From: Candidatus Poseidoniaceae archaeon | Lineage (GTDB): Archaea > Thermoplasmatota > Poseidoniia > Poseidoniales > Poseidoniaceae | Assembly: GCA_013330765.1 (NCBI GenBank) | Contig: DUHU01000054.1 | Location: forward strand, 576 to 8,639 | Direction of reading: 5' to 3' | DNA: 8,064 nucleotides | Shown: positions 1 through 6,416 of the stretch, one piece after another | How positions within the stretch are numbered: the stretch's first letter is position 1 | Layout: every line of letters starts with the position of its first letter | The notes under the pieces: model-generated | Database searches by the model: none | The model's input: only the letters and a program-made list of their open reading frames with translations | Told to the model about the DNA's origin: nothing | Position numbers and translations under genes: made by a program

Positions 1-2165
1 GAATCGATGAAGGAAAGAATGCTTGACTCGGTGCCGAAGAAGGCTTCACCCGTCAGCAGGCCTGCGGCGACCATGAAGGTCCCAAGCAGCGCAAGGGCGC
101 GGGTCTTTTCGGCCGCGGTTTGACCTTCTTCCTCACGCACCTTGTCGATTCGGGGCTTGAGCTTCTTTTCCTCCCACCAGTCGCGCGCACCGCCGCCAAT
201 GAGCATGGGGAGGGTGTGCGGAATGTCGAGGTACATGCCGAGACCGAAGGACGTGCCCATGCCGGTCGCCCATTCAACGAACATGCCCAAAAGCAGGCCG
301 AGACCGAGCAGCAGGAGGTCGCCTTGACCCTCCGCGAAGATGACGGAAAAGGTCGCAAAGGCGTTGGCTTGCGGCGCCAGCAGATCGATGTTGCCGTTGG
401 CCAATTGAATCGACAGGAAAATCGCCACGCCGGCACCGAAGATGGCACCAGGAACGACGCCCATGATGTTCCCTTTCGAGATGTGGTAGGGACGGTTGCC
501 GATGTAGAGGCTGTTCTTGTAGTCACCAATCACGGTCCCGGACATCGAGATGGCCGAACCGAACACGGTGGTGCCAACGAGACCGAGCAGCACCGCTTCT
601 TGGGTGTCCAAGCCGAGGGTTTCCTGCGCCCCAAGGAAGACCCCGAGGAGGAGGAGGAGCACGATGAACGACGTACCGGACACGGGTTCGATGCCCGTCT
701 CACCCATCACGCGGACGGCGATGGCGCCAAGCATGAAGGTGGTCGCGATCAGGACCGTGGCGAAGAGGGTCGAAGCAAGGACAGGGAAGCCCCCAAGCGT
801 GAAAATGGCGATCATCGAAAAGAAGGTCACAGCCATGAAGATGGGAATGTGCTTCAGGGGCCATTCGTACCAGCCCTTGCCTTCGATGTATTCGGCGCTG
901 CCGTCACCGCGGAAGGCGGAGCCGATGTCGCTGAAGATGGCCAAGAAGGTCTTGTACATCTTTGCGAGGCCAAACAGACCGCCTCCGACGATGCAGCCAA
1001 TGGCAATGGTGCGGATGGTCTTGGCGAATGCGATCATCTGGAGCGTCGCTGCTCCACCCGCTGCGAAGTCGTGCAGCGGAATGTCTGATTGTGCTTTGGC
1101 GTCGTAGATGGGCACGTTGAGGATGACCGCGAGCGGCACAAGGAGGAGCCAACCGACGAGGGTTCCCATGTTCACCAACAGCGCCACACGGAGTTTCATG
1201 AACCATCCAATGGCAAACATGGACGGCGTGAACGCGAGTCCAATGTAGGTGTACGCGAAGGGATTCCACGTGCCTTGGGTCCATTCCGTCACGCCCTTGG
1301 AAACACCGTCTTCGGTGCCTGCCGGTTGGTGCAATTTGCCGTGACTGTAAATGCTGGCCAGCCCGAAGTCACCGATGCTGAGCATCTCTGCAATCCAGTC
1401 CATCAAGGCCAGCTTGCGGTTGTTGATCCAAATAAGCGGGTACTCGATGATGAAGAGGCCAATCATCGTCACACCGGTCCAGACCCCGATGGTCTTCAGC
1501 GAATCGCGCGCGTGCTTGACGGCTCCCGTGTTGACGTCGGAAGCGATGTCCAGCATCTTGAGCGTCGCTTCGAAACCAGGCAACGGCAATGGATCTTCGA
1601 CCAGCCAGACCCGTCGGAAGATGATGAAGTACATCACGCCGAGGAAGCCGGCAAACATCGAGGCCACGATGCCGATGAAGGCCAAGCGAAGGGCCTCGCC
1701 TTCACCCAGCGTGATCAACGGACCAGAGGCCAACTCATACTGAGCCTGTGAAGCCAGCAGGAAAATGGCGGGGAAGGTGAAAATGAATCCCGTTGAAGCG
1801 TGCGTGGCACCCGTGGTCGCCGACGTCGCGATGTTGACTTCGGAAGGCGACCACTTCAGCGCCATGCCCAGCAGGTAGGCGATGTACCACGCTGCGCTGA
1901 TGGCGAGTCCAAGCTTGAGGCCGATGTAGGCGGTCACGCCGGAAAACACCGCACCGATGGCGATGCCAAGAAGCACCTTGGGGGTGCTCCAGTGGGAGAC
2001 TTCGAAGGACTCCTGGAGGTTTTTCTCCTCGAGGTATTGCTCCAACACACCGGTGTTGAGGTTGTTGTACATGTCGTCGTCGAGCCACGTGAGGGTCCCG
2101 TCTTCGATGGCCTTCAGGCCTTGAGGGGTCACGGGTTGACGGTAAGCGGAGCGTTGGACACCCAT
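1..2165 (-). CDS. OPT-family oligopeptide (or metal-chelate) transporter, C-terminus cut by window edge
   Basis: Integral membrane transporter of the OPT superfamily, whose members import small peptides or metal-siderophore/nicotianamine complexes, driven by protons. I translated it from the ATG at 2165; 721 codons are open to the edge without a stop. After a soluble N-terminus of about 60 residues come many hydrophobic segments. OPT-like signatures are GVTAYIGLKLG (76-86), the motif around MSGTVIGDYKNSLYIGNRP (541-559) and GLGMYLDIPHTLPMLIGG (641-658), the last followed by a charged loop (RDWWEEKK). Prokaryotic OPT proteins are commonly about 600-700 residues, so this one is already at or above the usual size and most of the transporter is present. 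The ATG is supported by GGAGGT 7 bases upstream. It follows the acyltransferase-like gene by 68 bases on the same strand. The family call is firm; the substrate cannot be read from the sequence. Confidence 0.9.
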   Translation of the reverse strand, partial: MGVQRSAYRQPVTPQGLKAIEDGTLTWLDDDMYNNLNTGVLEQYLEEKNLQESFEVSHWSTPKVLLGIAIGAVFSGVTAYIGLKLGLAISAAWYIAYLLGMALKWSPSEVNIATSATTGATHASTGFIFTFPAIFLLASQAQYELASGPLITLGEGEALRLAFIGIVASMFAGFLGVMYFIIFRRVWLVEDPLPLPGFEATLKMLDIASDVNTGAVKHARDSLKTIGVWTGVTMIGLFIIEYPLIWINNRKLALMDWIAEMLSIGDFGLASIYSHGKLHQPAGTEDGVSKGVTEWTQGTWNPFAYTYIGLAFTPSMFAIGWFMKLRVALLVNMGTLVGWLLLVPLAVILNVPIYDAKAQSDIPLHDFAAGGAATLQMIAFAKTIRTIAIGCIVGGGLFGLAKMYKTFLAIFSDIGSAFRGDGSAEYIEGKGWYEWPLKHIPIFMAVTFFSMIAIFTLGGFPVLASTLFATVLIATTFMLGAIAVRVMGETGIEPVSGTSFIVLLLLLGVFLGAQETLGLDTQEAVLLGLVGTTVFGSAISMSGTVIGDYKNSLYIGNRPYHISKGNIMGVVPGAIFGAGVAIFLSIQLANGNIDLLAPQANAFATFSVIFAEGQGDLLLLGLGLLLGMFVEWATGMGTSFGLGMYLDIPHTLPMLIGGGARDWWEEKKLKPRIDKVREEEGQTAAEKTRALALLGTFMVAAGLLTGEAFFGTESSILSFID

Positions 2166-2172
2166 GACGAAA

Positions 2173-2178
2173 ACCTCC
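2173..2178 (-). promoter_or_regulatory. Shine-Dalgarno sequence of the OPT transporter gene
   Basis: On the minus strand this reads GGAGGT, 7 bases before the ATG at 2165. It is a strong ribosome binding site and fixes the start. Together with the aIF5A gene it is one of only two clear Shine-Dalgarno sequences in the window. Confidence 0.8.
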
Positions 2179-2233
2179 GGTTACACCGAGGGAGGAACGG
2201 CACTTGAAGACCATTCCCCATCGGTGGGCCTGT

Positions 2234-2977
2234 TCAGGCCTCAGAATCCTGCCCATCTTCACCGTAGCCACGGATGTGTTTGACGAATTTCGCGGGCACG
2301 CCAGCCCACACCTGACCGGGTGGAACCGTCTTGTGCTTGGGCAGCACGGCGCGGTTCGCCAACACGCAATCGTCGCTCAAGGTTGAGCCGGGCATCATGA
2401 TCGAACCACCGCCGACCACGCACCGGTCACCGATGGTGACCGGGGCAAGGTGAAGTTCGCCACGCTCGACGATGTGGCCGTTGATCGCAGCGTGTCCACC
2501 AATGACGGTGTCCGAACCGACGCGAACGAGGAAGGGGTCGTTGATGTCCTGGGACGTGAGGTTGGAGTCCTGACCCAGTTTCACGCCCGCCAAGCGGTAG
2601 TAGGTGTTGGCAAAAATCGACGGGCAGACGTGAATGAGGAAGGGTTTCGTGGCCCGATGAATGACGCCGCAGGCCGCCCAGCGGATGGTCGTGCCGGAGA
2701 ACAGAGGCGCCACCTTTCCTTCGTCAGGAACACGCGGGTGAATGATCATCTGGACGGTGCCTGAAAGCAACAACAGACCGAGGCCCCACGCAATGAAGGC
2801 CAAAGCCGCAGCAATGCTGGTGTAGAGGTAACCCATCCATTCGGTTGCGTCGATCCCGAAGGCGTTGACTTCGTGAAAGACCCACAGGGCGGGGACGATT
2901 GGGATGGCCCAAAACGTCGCCATCACGAAGATGAACAAAGCAGACAAGACGTGTTGCAAGGCGGTAAAGGCCTTCAT
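2234..2977 (-). CDS. Membrane-anchored left-handed beta-helix (hexapeptide-repeat) acyltransferase-like protein
   Basis: A 247-residue protein with two hydrophobic segments (about 8-36 and 50-77), then a short linker and a hexapeptide-repeat domain (about 130-230). Repeats are visible as VRVGSDTVIGGHAAINGHI (151-169), LAPVTIGDRCVVGGGSIMMPGSTLSDDCVLANRAVL (177-212) and the closing VWAGVPAKFVK (223-233), typical of left-handed beta-helix acyltransferases. The helix most resembles the C-terminal region of Pls/PosA-type proteins (NRPS-linked, unknown function), but no adenylation or carrier domain is present here. The reaction is inferred to be acyl transfer at the membrane; the acceptor is unknown. 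I chose the ATG at 2977 because the frame upstream offers only a TTG at 3064, inside the aIF5A gene. A TATA-like box lies about 26 bases upstream of this ATG and there is no Shine-Dalgarno sequence, which suggests a leaderless transcript. Confidence 0.8.
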   Translation of the reverse strand: MKAFTALQHVLSALFIFVMATFWAIPIVPALWVFHEVNAFGIDATEWMGYLYTSIAAALAFIAWGLGLLLLSGTVQMIIHPRVPDEGKVAPLFSGTTIRWAACGVIHRATKPFLIHVCPSIFANTYYRLAGVKLGQDSNLTSQDINDPFLVRVGSDTVIGGHAAINGHIVERGELHLAPVTIGDRCVVGGGSIMMPGSTLSDDCVLANRAVLPKHKTVPPGQVWAGVPAKFVKHIRGYGEDGQDSEA

Positions 2978-3000
2978 GCTCGGATGGGATGACCTGCAGC

Positions 3001-3006
3001 CTATAG
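3001..3006 (-). promoter_or_regulatory. TATA-like box, acyltransferase-like gene
   Basis: CTATAG lies in the 55-base gap between aIF5A and the acyltransferase-like gene, centred about 26 bases before the ATG at 2977. That is the distance expected for an archaeal TBP box if transcription starts at or next to the start codon. No separate BRE element is obvious. Confidence 0.4.
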
Positions 3007-3032
3007 CCGCGTCGCCGATTTCCGAGGTGGAA

Positions 3033-3419
3033 TCAATGGTCGCGGATGATCTTGTAGCGACCAAGGGCTTCCATCCACATGATCTCCTTTCCTGCCTCGA
3101 TGTTCAGGCTGTCTTCCATGGGGAGGATCATCATCGAGTGGTCGCGCATGTTCATCGCGTGCACTTCGTTGCCTTCCATGTGGGTCACCATCGCGGTGCC
3201 TTTCTCAATCATGGGGACGTTGATGCTGTCCGTCACGGTGCCGACGTGGCTGATCTTCTTCCTGGTGAAGATGGACTCGAGTTCGAGACGGGCCTTGGCC
3301 GAACCGTGCTTTCCGGGCTTGGACTTGGAGATGCTGAGGATTTTGTAGGCCTCTTCGTCGACCACGCAAAAGCGGCCGACCTTCAGGGTGCGAATCTCAA
3401 CGCGGTCGGTTCCGGGCAT
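3033..3419 (-). CDS. eif5A: Translation factor aIF5A (archaeal eIF5A / EF-P homologue)
   Basis: A 128-residue translation factor that binds the ribosome near the E and P sites and relieves stalled peptide-bond formation; its activity depends on deoxyhypusine or hypusine. The N-terminal SH3-like domain (1-~65) carries SKSKPGKHGSAKAR (31-44), with K37 as the modified lysine. The C-terminal OB-like domain (~70-128) ends GRYKIIRDH. Length equals the family norm of about 130. The start at 3419 is supported by GGAGG 7 bases upstream and by the opening MPGT, which I recall from methanogen aIF5A proteins. An in-frame GTG at 3488 would add 23 arginine-rich residues that do not belong to the family and would overlap the SDR stop. 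This gene identifies the organism as an archaeon. The deoxyhypusine synthase is not in the window. Confidence 0.97.
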   Translation of the reverse strand: MPGTDRVEIRTLKVGRFCVVDEEAYKILSISKSKPGKHGSAKARLELESIFTRKKISHVGTVTDSINVPMIEKGTAMVTHMEGNEVHAMNMRDHSMMILPMEDSLNIEAGKEIMWMEALGRYKIIRDH

Positions 3420-3426
3420 GCGCTTC

Positions 3427-3431
3427 CCTCC
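3427..3431 (-). promoter_or_regulatory. Shine-Dalgarno sequence of aIF5A
   Basis: The minus strand reads GGAGG, 7 bases before the ATG at 3419; it decides the start. A TATA-like GGATATGG (3448-3455) lies further upstream. A start of transcription 25 bases from it would fall inside this site, so box and ribosome site do not fit together perfectly; readthrough from the SDR gene is an alternative source of transcript. Confidence 0.75.
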
Positions 3432-3484
3432 GTGCGGGGACTTATGACCATATCCCCGAGAACGACGCGCTGAGCGGCCATGCC

Positions 3485-4216
3485 TCACAGGTTACGTACG
3501 TCAAAGCGTTCGCCTGAGCCGAAACCATCGACGTCGAGAAGCACCGGAAGGAGGCGTTCGGCCACCACGTCTGGAGCAACCAAATCACCGTTTTCATGGT
3601 AGCCAACGAAGTCAGGATGGGCCGGGAAGCCTTCTGGCCCCGCGTCGCGAATGGCTTGCTGCATCCCGGTGTCCACGATGCCAGGCGCGACCGCGACGGC
3701 CGTGATGCCGTGCACTTGGCCTTCCACCGCCAAGGAACGCGTCCACATGTCGAGCGCGGCTTTGGACGCGCAGTAGGCCGACCAGCCGTGAATTGGGCGC
3801 AAACTGGCACCCGAAGAAATCGTCACCACACGTGCACGGCCTGCCACCAAGCCGGTCCACAGACCTCGGGTCAACTGCTGCACGCCAACGAGGTTGACTT
3901 GCAAGGCGCGGGCCCATGCCGCATCGTCGAGGGCCGACATCGCGCCAACAGGCGCGACGTCCCCGGCGTTGTGCAGCAGCCCGGAAACGCCGGAGGCCGC
4001 GACAGGCGGAAGCGCGAGAACTTCTGTTGCTGCGGACGCGATTGCCTCGGGGTCTGCGAGATCCACGTGGACCGCATGGATGCGCTCGCCGTCGTGAAGT
4101 TCGGCCAAAGCGGACGCGTCGCGGCCCATCGCCACGACCGTGTGGCCTTCGTTGACCAAGGCCATGACCAGCGAACGGCCAAGCCCTTTCGTTCCGCCCG
4201 TGACGACCCAGACCAT
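3485..4216 (-). CDS. Short-chain dehydrogenase/reductase, sepiapterin/benzil-reductase-like
   Basis: A 243-residue classical SDR that reduces or oxidises a carbonyl/alcohol with NAD(P). The Rossmann motif TGGTKGLG is at 6-13, NAG at 83-85, the structural Asn in QVNLVG at N108, the catalytic Ser in ISSGAS (134/135) and YxxxK as Y148/K152. The R after GLG and the GRD after beta-2 (31-33) would suit NADP, but this is inference. SSGASLRPIHGWSAYCASKAALDMWTR followed by PGIVDTGMQQAIRDA resembles sepiapterin reductase and bacterial benzil reductase more than fatty-acid FabG. It starts 9 bases after the 3-hydroxyacyl-CoA dehydrogenase stop, so the two are probably cotranscribed, which might instead point to an acyl or keto substrate. 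No good Shine-Dalgarno is present at the start. The SDR class is certain; the substrate is open. Confidence 0.88.
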   Translation of the reverse strand: MVWVVTGGTKGLGRSLVMALVNEGHTVVAMGRDASALAELHDGERIHAVHVDLADPEAIASAATEVLALPPVAASGVSGLLHNAGDVAPVGAMSALDDAAWARALQVNLVGVQQLTRGLWTGLVAGRARVVTISSGASLRPIHGWSAYCASKAALDMWTRSLAVEGQVHGITAVAVAPGIVDTGMQQAIRDAGPEGFPAHPDFVGYHENGDLVAPDVVAERLLPVLLDVDGFGSGERFDVRNL

Positions 4217-4225
4217 GGAACCGCC

Positions 4226-5077
4226 TCACGCGTAGGTGTAGAAGCCACGCCCAGACTTGCGCCCGAGCAGGCCAGCGTCGACCATGCGGCGCAGGAGCGG
4301 CGCAGCGCGGTACTTCGGATCGCCGAGGCCCGTGTGCAAGACGTCCATGATGTGCAACACGGTGTCGAGACCGATGAAATCCGCAAGGGCCAAGGGACCC
4401 ATGGGGTGGTTCATGCCGAGCTTCATGATGCCGTCGATCGCTTCCTTGGTGGCCACGCCTTCTTGCAGGCAAATGATGGCCTCGTTGAGCATCGGGCAGA
4501 GGATGCGGTTCGAGATGAAGCCGGGGTAATCTTGGGAGGTCAGCGGGGTCTTGCCCATCGCTTCTGCCGCCGCAACGACCGCGGCGTTGGTCTCGGATGC
4601 GGTGAGTTCACCGTCGATGATCTCGACGAGTTTCATCAGCGGAACGGGATTCATGAAGTGCATCCCGATGACCTTCTCCGGCCGCGAGGTGCATGCGGCG
4701 ATCTTGGTGATGGAAATCGACGAGGTGTTGCTCGCGAGGATGGTGTCCGGTCCGCAGATCTGGTCCAAATCCTCGAAGATGGAAATCTTCAGGCTGAGGA
4801 TTTCTGGCACGGCTTCGACCACGAGGTCCACGCCCGCACACGCGCCACGGTCGGTTGAGGTCGACAGGCGTCCTCGTGCTGCATCGGCGTTCTCTTGGCT
4901 GAGCCGCTCCTTCTGGACCAACTTGCCGAGGGAGCGTTCGATGGTCGCCATGCCTCGGTCAACGGCGTCTTGGTTGATGTCGATCATGACGACCTCAAAC
5001 CCGGACGTGGCCGCGACTTGCGCGATGCCGTTGCCCATCTGTCCTGCTCCAATCACCGCGATGCGTTCAATGGCCAT
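4226..5077 (-). CDS. 3-hydroxyacyl-CoA (3-hydroxybutyryl-CoA) dehydrogenase
   Basis: A 283-residue NAD(P)-dependent enzyme converting (S)-3-hydroxyacyl-CoA to 3-ketoacyl-CoA, as in beta-oxidation or, in reverse, butyryl-CoA formation. The Rossmann domain has [11 protein letters not shown] (10-20), a D33 at the end of beta-2 (VVMID) that suggests NAD, and VVEAVPE (86-92). The catalytic set is intact at the spacing known from mammalian HADH: S119, H140 (in GMHFMNPV), E152 and N190 (in DYPGFISNR). The C-terminal dimer domain carries [17 protein letters not shown] and ends in [11 protein letters not shown]. Its length matches stand-alone Hbd/PaaH proteins; no enoyl-CoA hydratase domain is fused. 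The SDR follows after 9 bases. The gene lies 50 bases after the tRNA-Gln 3' end, with no convincing Shine-Dalgarno before the ATG. Thiolase and acyl-CoA dehydrogenase partners are not in the window. Confidence 0.95.
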   Translation of the reverse strand: MAIERIAVIGAGQMGNGIAQVAATSGFEVVMIDINQDAVDRGMATIERSLGKLVQKERLSQENADAARGRLSTSTDRGACAGVDLVVEAVPEILSLKISIFEDLDQICGPDTILASNTSSISITKIAACTSRPEKVIGMHFMNPVPLMKLVEIIDGELTASETNAAVVAAAEAMGKTPLTSQDYPGFISNRILCPMLNEAIICLQEGVATKEAIDGIMKLGMNHPMGPLALADFIGLDTVLHIMDVLHTGLGDPKYRAAPLLRRMVDAGLLGRKSGRGFYTYA

Positions 5078-5128
5078 GAGGTGGCGACGGAACTCCCATT
5101 CATCATGGTTCGCTCAATGGCATGAGGT
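5068..5128. repeat. Imperfect direct repeat flanking the dehydrogenase leader
   Basis: On the minus strand, ACCTCATGCCATTGA directly follows the tRNA-Gln body (its first base is the tRNA discriminator, 5128). It recurs as ACCTCATGGCCATTGA at the dehydrogenase start codon. The ATGs are 46 bases apart and the copies differ by one inserted G; weaker similarity continues for several bases. The first copy opens a six-codon frame, MPLSEP, ending TGA. Confidence 0.6.
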
Positions 5129-5200
5129 AGTCCCGCCCGGATTCGAACCGGGGTCCTCGGAACCAAAATCCGAGATGATGGACCTCTACACTACGGGACT
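5128..5200 (-). tRNA. tRNA-Gln (anticodon UUG)
   Basis: A 73-base tRNA without intron. The acceptor stem is AGTCCCG/CGGGACT with discriminator A. The D arm holds A14, G18G19 and A21. The anticodon stem TCGGA/TCCGA encloses loop TTTTGGT, giving anticodon TTG. The variable loop has 4 bases (GGAC), and the T arm is CCCGG-TTCGAAT-CCGGG. CCA is not encoded and must be added afterwards. The first pair A1-U72 is the form known for archaeal tRNA-Gln, which is charged by Glu-tRNA(Gln) amidation through GatDE. It lies 25 bases after the HD-domain gene on the same strand, with no obvious TATA box of its own in that gap; a promoter may lie inside the end of the upstream gene, or it may be processed from a longer transcript. 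Confidence 0.95.
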
Positions 5201-5205
5201 CTAGC

Positions 5206-5222
5206 CCGGCGGCTGCGGCCGG
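5206..5222 (-). other. GC hairpin between the HD-domain gene and tRNA-Gln
   Basis: CCGGC and GCCGG pair over a 7-base loop, giving a five-pair all-GC stem in the 25-base gap before the tRNA. There is no T-run, so it is not a recognisable terminator. It could be a processing signal or chance in GC-rich DNA. Confidence 0.3.
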
Positions 5223-5225
5223 TCC

Positions 5226-5699
5226 TCAAGAATCCGTCGACCAACGCGTTCCTTTCAGGCGCCGTTCTGCAGAGGCCACAAAGGGAGCACCGTCCAGAAG
5301 ACCTTGACGCTCGTAAGCGACGGCCTGCGCGGCCATGTCGAGGGAATCCATCCGCTTGACGAAGTCGGCTTCGGGGCTTTCGCCTGCCTCGTAGAGGTCC
5401 CACAAGTCCAGCCATTGCGGCGCGATGGTGGCCATCGCCGCGCGTTCCTGCGCGTGCTTCTCGGCTTTGTCCACGCCGTCGTGCGGCGTGATGTCCCCGA
5501 CCACGGCTTCGGCGAGGTCATGGACCAGGGCCATGCTGAGCACGGTCGCAAGGTCAAGGCCCTCAGGACAATGCTGCAAACACCGGACGGCCATGCCCCA
5601 ACTGTGGGCCGCCACGCTCTCGGGCGCGTCGTGCCCTGCGAGCACCCAGCCCGCACGGTCGAGATGCTTGATCCGGTCCATCGCCGCGTCGAGGTCCAT
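5226..5699 (-). CDS. HD-domain protein, HDDC2/YfbR-like 5'-deoxynucleotidase
   Basis: A 157-residue metal-dependent HD phosphohydrolase, probably removing the 5' phosphate from deoxynucleoside monophosphates. The HD ligands are visible as H32 in ESVAAHSWG (27-35), H60-D61 in LVHDLAEAVVGDITPHDG (58-75) and D118 in KRMDSLD (115-121). The run HDLAE-VGDITPHDG is characteristic of the HDDC2/YfbR subgroup rather than of dGTPases or RelA-type enzymes. The N-terminal LDRAGW (13-18) also fits this family, and the length is slightly short of the usual 170-200. The ATG at 5699 lacks a properly placed Shine-Dalgarno; an AT-rich CTTTTGG lies about 25 bases upstream, shared with the divergent glycosylase gene. 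Downstream is tRNA-Gln. The subfamily is well supported, the exact substrate less so. Confidence 0.88.
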   Translation of the reverse strand: MDLDAAMDRIKHLDRAGWVLAGHDAPESVAAHSWGMAVRCLQHCPEGLDLATVLSMALVHDLAEAVVGDITPHDGVDKAEKHAQERAAMATIAPQWLDLWDLYEAGESPEADFVKRMDSLDMAAQAVAYERQGLLDGAPFVASAERRLKGTRWSTDS

Positions 5700-5720
5700 G
5701 GACAGGGGCCGGAGCGAGCC

Positions 5721-5729
5721 TCCAAAAGG
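5721..5729. promoter_or_regulatory. Single AT-rich box midway between two divergent starts
   Basis: TCCAAAAGG is the only AT-rich stretch in the 50-base gap between the HD-domain gene (ATG 5699, minus) and the glycosylase gene (ATG 5750, plus). Its centre is about 25 bases from both start codons, the spacing of a TBP box from a leaderless start on each side. It is a weak TATA match, so the role is inferred from position. Confidence 0.35.
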
Positions 5730-5749
5730 TCAGCGCAGCACCAACGGCC

Positions 5750-6370
5750 ATGGACCCGCTTCCCGTGGGCGATGCACCCTGGTGGGAGGAGGCCGTGGCC
5801 GTGCTGGCCGAAGACGACCTGCTCGGTCCCATCGTCCGTGCTTATCCAAGCCCCGCTTTGGCCGGACAAGGCGATGCTTTCCGTTCAGTGGCCAACGCCA
5901 TCGTTGGACAACAAATCTCAGTGGCTGCAGCCGAGGCCATCTGGGGCCGGCTTGAAACGCTGCTTGGCGAGGTCACTCCAGCTCGGGTGCTTTCGGTGTC
6001 CGAAGACGATCTGCGGAGCTGCGGCTTGACGCGGAGCAAGGCCAGTTACGTGCACGGTTTGGCCACGGAAGCCGACACGTTGCTTCCCAGTGACTGGGCT
6101 TCATGCTCGGACGTCGAACTGCGAAAGCACCTGATGCGCTTCCGAGGCATCGGGCCGTGGACCGCAGAGATGTTCCTCATGTTCGTGCTGCTTCGCCCAG
6201 ACGTGTTCTCCCCAGGGGACATCGGCCTGGTTCGTGCCATTCAGCGTTTGACCGATGGCGTGGAGGACGGCAAGGACGCGGAAGCTTTCGCTGAGCGGTG
6301 GGCGCCATGGCGAACGGCGGCTTCGTGGTTCCTCTGGCGGACCATCGACGCCGAACCGGTCGAGTACTGA
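5750..6370 (+). CDS. AlkA-like 3-methyladenine DNA glycosylase II (HhH-GPD family)
   Basis: A 206-residue base-excision repair enzyme that removes alkylated purines from DNA. It has the HhH-GPD fold without the extra N-terminal domain of E. coli AlkA. FRSVANAIVGQQISVAAAEAIWGRL (44-68) is the typical first helical motif. LRKHLMRFRGIGPWTAEMFLMF (124-145) is the helix-hairpin-helix with GIGPWTA, and DVFSPGDIGLVRAI (151-164) carries the catalytic aspartate D157, aligned with AlkA D238. There is no C-terminal four-cysteine iron-sulfur cluster, which argues against Nth/MutY. The length matches compact bacterial and archaeal MAG/AlkA proteins. The ATG at 5750 has no Shine-Dalgarno; an AT-rich box sits about 25 bases upstream. 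The next gene starts 46 bases after its stop. Confidence 0.92.
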   Translation: MDPLPVGDAPWWEEAVAVLAEDDLLGPIVRAYPSPALAGQGDAFRSVANAIVGQQISVAAAEAIWGRLETLLGEVTPARVLSVSEDDLRSCGLTRSKASYVHGLATEADTLLPSDWASCSDVELRKHLMRFRGIGPWTAEMFLMFVLLRPDVFSPGDIGLVRAIQRLTDGVEDGKDAEAFAERWAPWRTAASWFLWRTIDAEPVEY

Positions 6371-6385
6371 TGTGTGCCGTCGTGC

Positions 6386-6393
6386 TTTTGATA
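6386..6393 (+). promoter_or_regulatory. TATA-like box, coiled-coil membrane protein gene
   Basis: TTTTGATA is the only AT-rich stretch in the 46-base gap after the glycosylase gene. It is centred about 27 bases before the ATG at 6417, consistent with a leaderless start. Confidence 0.4.
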
Positions 6394-6416
6394 GGGCCAA
6401 CGGGCCTGTCAGCATC

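Noticed and set aside
120..1088. A 322-codon plus-strand frame opposite the OPT gene
   Set aside because: The product is a low-complexity Glu/His/Gly/Arg-rich string, while the minus strand encodes a clear OPT transporter through the same bases.
2234..2977. Reading the hexapeptide protein as part of a nonribosomal peptide synthetase cluster
   Set aside because: Only the C-terminal helix resembles Pls/PosA. No adenylation, condensation or carrier domain occurs in the window.
2978..3064. TTG-initiated extension of the acyltransferase-like protein
   Set aside because: It overlaps the aIF5A end, has no ribosome site, and the ATG at 2977 has a well-placed TATA-like box.
3420..3488. GTG-initiated N-terminal extension of aIF5A
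   Set aside because: It overlaps the SDR stop, adds 23 arginine-rich residues foreign to the family, and bypasses a good Shine-Dalgarno before the ATG at 3419.
3596..4858. A 420-codon open frame on the plus strand
   Set aside because: It is antisense to the SDR and dehydrogenase genes, whose catalytic motifs are intact. Its product is rich in Arg, His and Gly without any domain, typical of mirror frames in GC-rich coding DNA.
5128..5200. tRNA-Gln as an integration (attachment) site
   Set aside because: Housekeeping genes lie on both sides, no integrase is present and no copy of the tRNA 3' end is seen elsewhere. The short repeat nearby starts at the last tRNA base and matches the dehydrogenase start, not an att duplication.
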